Part shown: positions 6,126 through 7,543 of the stretch, one piece after another
Position numbering within the stretch: the first letter of the stretch is position 1
How the letters are laid out: every line of letters starts with the position of its first letter
Translations under genes and position numbers: made by a program
Notes under the pieces: generated by a model
The model's input: the letters and a program-made list of their open reading frames with translations, nothing else
What the model was told of the DNA's origin: nothing
Databases searched by the model: none
DNA from: Anaerolineae bacterium
Lineage (GTDB): Bacteria > Chloroflexota > Anaerolineae > Aggregatilineales > Phototrophicaceae
DNA length: 7,543 bases
Direction: 5' to 3'
NCBI GenBank assembly: GCA_019912905.1
Contig: JAIOHO010000586.1
Location: 1 to 7,543 of the forward strand

Positions 6126-6286
6126 GGCCAAACAAACATGGGCGATAAGCTGGGTAGTGCCTCGAGTCCAGGCGAGACCTGGTTCGGGGTTGTCTGTTGG
6201 CCGCAAAGAGTGAGAGTCTGCGGATTACATCAATGGGCATACCGGACAACCCGCAGTTCCGGGGTACCCGTGAAGGGGTGGCCCGG
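6126..6286 (+). ncRNA. Candidate structured RNA (cluster of stem-loops), class unknown
   Basis: Consecutive compatible stems can be drawn on the plus strand. P1 pairs GGCCAAACA (6126-6134) with TGTTGGCC (6195-6202), with one bulged base. Inside it, a hairpin pairs 6159-6166 with 6183-6190 (8 pairs, 3 of them G·U), passes a bulged T6167, and continues as CCAGG/CCTGG (6168-6172/6178-6182) with loop CGAGA. P2 pairs CTGCGG (6218-6223) with CCGCAG (6251-6256). P3 pairs CCGGG/CCCGG and TACCC/GGGTG (6259-6269/6276-6286) around one G·G mismatch and a 6-base loop. The G·U pairs would be lost on the minus strand, which favours a plus-strand RNA. No clear promoter or terminator was found, and GC-rich DNA can fold by chance. 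I do not recognise it as tRNA, tmRNA, RNase P, SRP RNA or a common riboswitch. Confidence 0.3.
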
Positions 6287-6440
6287 TTCCTCAAGTTGCG
6301 CCAGCAGACCTGAAAAGACGAAACACTGCTAACATCAATCTGTTTCAGCATAACTATAATTCACACAATCACATACTTTAGCAGACTCACCCCTAAAAAG
6401 TCATCATTTCGGCTCATTCTATCCCGTAATCTTACCTAAA

Positions 6441-6462
6441 GCAAGCACACCCGAAGGCTTGC
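6441..6462 (-). other. Hairpin GCAAGC/GCTTGC with a short T run on the minus strand
   Basis: GCAAGC (6441-6446) and GCTTGC (6457-6462) form a perfect 6-base inverted repeat with a 10-base loop. Read on the minus strand, TTT follows the stem. It lies 113 bases beyond the kinase stop codon and could be a weak secondary terminator. The stem is short and the T run minimal. Confidence 0.25.
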
Positions 6463-6540
6463 AAAGAATCTGAATATCCCCTGCCAGAGTACGCGAAAAC
6501 ACGCCTGGAGGTCGCTCTATCATATCCCTGGCAGATGTGT

Positions 6541-6561
6541 CCAGCCGCCGCATTCGGCTGG
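6541..6561 (-). terminator. Hairpin just after the kinase gene, without T run
   Basis: CCAGCCG (6541-6547) and CGGCTGG (6555-6561) are a perfect 7-base, GC-rich inverted repeat with a 7-base loop. It starts 13 bases after the kinase stop codon, the usual place for a message end. No T run follows on the minus strand, so it is not a canonical intrinsic terminator. It may mark or protect the 3' end, or terminate only weakly. Confidence 0.4.
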
Positions 6562-6574
6562 GTGAAAACGGGCA

Positions 6575-7543
6575 TCAACCTCCATTTTTCGGTGGATGCG
6601 GGAGGGTGATGATGAACGTCGTGCCGACACCTACCTGGCTCTCGAATGTGACTGTACCGCCGTGAGCCTCGATGGAGCGCTGGACAATCGCAAGCCCAAG
6701 ACCGGTTCCCTCGATCGTGCCCACATTACCCGCGCGGTGAAAGGCTTCGAAAAGGTGGGGTTGGTCCGCCAGGGGAATGCCGATGCCGCGGTCCCGGACG
6801 CGAATTATGACCTCATTCTCGGCAAACGACAGATCAAAGTAGATGGTGCTGCCCTCGGGAGAATATTTGAAGGCATTCGTCAGCAGATTAATGATGGCCT
6901 GATGAAGCAGTTTTTCATCGACAGCGACCTCTCCTGGTTCGCCAGACAAGGCGTAAATCAGGGTATGCTGCATCGTCGGCGCGCCCTGAAATTCTTCAGC
7001 GATTGCGCGGCAAAACTGATCGAGATCGAGGTGAGTTGGATGGAAGGGGGTTGCCCCGGCGTCGGCACGATTGATCACCAGCACATCGTTGAGCAGGGAG
7101 ACCATCCGGTCGATATGAGTCAGAATTCGCTTGAAGTGGGTGGCCCTGCGTTCTTCGTTCAACTGATCGTCATAGGTCTGCAAAATGTGGGTGCTGGCCT
7201 GAATGACCGCCAGCGGAGTCCGAAAATCGTGAGAGACCATCGACACGAAGCGCGTCCTGAGTTCGCCGAGTTCCTGCTCCTGGGCCAGGGCCTGACGCAG
7301 TTCTTCTTCGAGCTGCTTGTGAAGCGTGATGTCACGGGCACTGCCCAATACCACGGTCCTGCCCTGAATTTGGGTCGGGAATGTCCGAATTTCGATGGTA
7401 ATCGGATTCCGGCGGTATGGGTAAAGGATCAGCCCATCCAACTCTGCGGCGTTCCCCTGGGCATTTTGCTCCAGCATTTCGGTCACTCGCGGGATCTGTG
7501 CTTCAGACAGCAGCTTGAGGATCTGCAAATTGCTGCCAATCAA
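6575..7543 (-). CDS. Sensor histidine kinase with PAS domain, 3' part only
   Basis: The frame is open to the right edge, leaving the last 322 residues or so. The edge TTG is probably an internal Leu, not a start. Residues 1 to about 73 are the C-terminal half of a PAS/PAC domain (ITIEIRTFPTQ...VVLGSARDIT). A short coiled linker (about 75-97) leads to the HisKA dimerisation domain with phosphoacceptor His105 in SHDFRTPL. The HATPase domain has its N box at about 214-226 (Asn219, Asn223 in INLLTNAFKYSP), G1 box DRGIGIP (251-257), F box LFEAFHRA (264-271) and G2 box GTGLGLAIV (279-287). All catalytic motifs are intact, so it should autophosphorylate on His105 and pass phosphate to a response regulator. 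No regulator gene follows. Any signal-sensing or membrane region lies outside the window. The 657-base gap and the hairpin after the stop argue against co-transcription with the transporter. Confidence 0.95.
   Translation of the reverse strand: MIGSNLQILKLLSEAQIPRVTEMLEQNAQGNAAELDGLILYPYRRNPITIEIRTFPTQIQGRTVVLGSARDITLHKQLEEELRQALAQEQELGELRTRFVSMVSHDFRTPLAVIQASTHILQTYDDQLNEERRATHFKRILTHIDRMVSLLNDVLVINRADAGATPFHPTHLDLDQFCRAIAEEFQGAPTMQHTLIYALSGEPGEVAVDEKLLHQAIINLLTNAFKYSPEGSTIYFDLSFAENEVIIRVRDRGIGIPLADQPHLFEAFHRAGNVGTIEGTGLGLAIVQRSIEAHGGTVTFESQVGVGTTFIITLPHPPKNGG

Larger units (their letters stand above)
5918..6574. other. 657-base gap between kinase and ATPase genes, no convincing protein gene
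   Basis: No frame here combines a good start, a ribosome-binding site and a protein-like sequence. From left to right it holds: the ATPase promoter region; a 44-codon minus-strand frame without a start codon (6080-5946) that reads like a broken coding fragment; the plus-strand stem-loop cluster at 6126-6286; an inverted repeat CTGAAA/TTTCAG (6310-6315/6343-6348); a stretch of only about 40% GC (6351-6480); a weak minus-strand promoter-like pair, TTGCTT (6444-6439) and TAGAAT (6421-6416) with a 17-base spacer; an inverted repeat CTGCCAG/CTGGCAG (6481-6487/6528-6534); and the hairpins listed separately. The mixed composition and fragments suggest an old insertion or gene decay, or a structured RNA locus. 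I could not decide between these. Confidence 0.6.

Noticed and set aside
6158..6313. Another plus-strand frame in the gap (ATG at 6233) with a somewhat protein-like tail
   Set aside because: Only 26 codons from the ATG, no ribosome-binding site, and it coincides with strong stems. Coding and RNA readings cannot be told apart here, so I do not call it a gene.
6138..6332. Plus-strand frame of 64 codons in the gap
   Set aside because: No ribosome-binding site and a Trp/Cys/Ser/Arg-rich translation that does not look like a protein. It runs through the candidate RNA stems.
6025..6351. Minus-strand frame of 108 codons in the gap
   Set aside because: No ribosome-binding site before ATG, an Arg/Ser-rich translation without family features, and overlap with the stem-loop cluster.
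5940..6574. Search of the gap for tRNA, tmRNA, RNase P RNA, SRP RNA, CRISPR repeats and insertion-sequence ends
   Set aside because: A TTCGAAT stretch near 5960 has no flanking T-stem, no known conserved cores of the larger RNAs are seen, there are no regularly spaced repeats, and no terminal inverted repeats with a transposase are present.

Overview
The window looks like part of a Chloroflexota-type genome (Anaerolineae or a relative). That assignment is an inference from overall character: GC-rich coding DNA, a permease with a long extracytoplasmic insertion, an oversized family 5 binding protein, and a histidine kinase with an SHDFRTPL phosphoacceptor box. No ribosomal or other phylogenetic marker is present. 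Every protein gene I can support lies on the minus strand, so the window reads from right to left.

Reading right to left: the 3' part of a sensor histidine kinase gene (7543-6575, its start lies outside); a 657-base gap without a convincing protein gene (6574-5918), which contains several stem-loops, including a plus-strand cluster at 6126-6286 that could be a structured RNA; a DppD/OppD-type ABC ATPase (5917-4895); a 211-base gap with a large nested stem-loop ending in a T6 run; a secreted family 5 substrate-binding protein (4683-2578); a second hairpin with a T4 run; a DppB/OppB-type permease (2453-1458); a DppC/OppC-type permease (1440-298); and, 13 bases further, the start of a secreted protein with a carboxypeptidase-regulatory-like (beta-sandwich) domain that runs off the left edge (284-1).

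Together the middle genes encode most of a peptide/oligosaccharide-type (PepT family) ABC importer: the binding protein captures substrate outside the membrane, two permeases form the channel, and the ATPase drives uptake. The usual partner ATPase (DppF/OppF) is absent from the window. Two hairpins flank the binding-protein gene. The one after it is well placed to act as a leaky terminator that keeps binding protein in excess over permeases. The one before it could separate ATPase expression from binding-protein expression.

The ordinary part is the transporter. The parts that deserve a second look are the unexplained 657-base gap, the two hairpins around the binding-protein gene, the missing second ATPase, and the secreted protein tightly coupled to the last permease gene.
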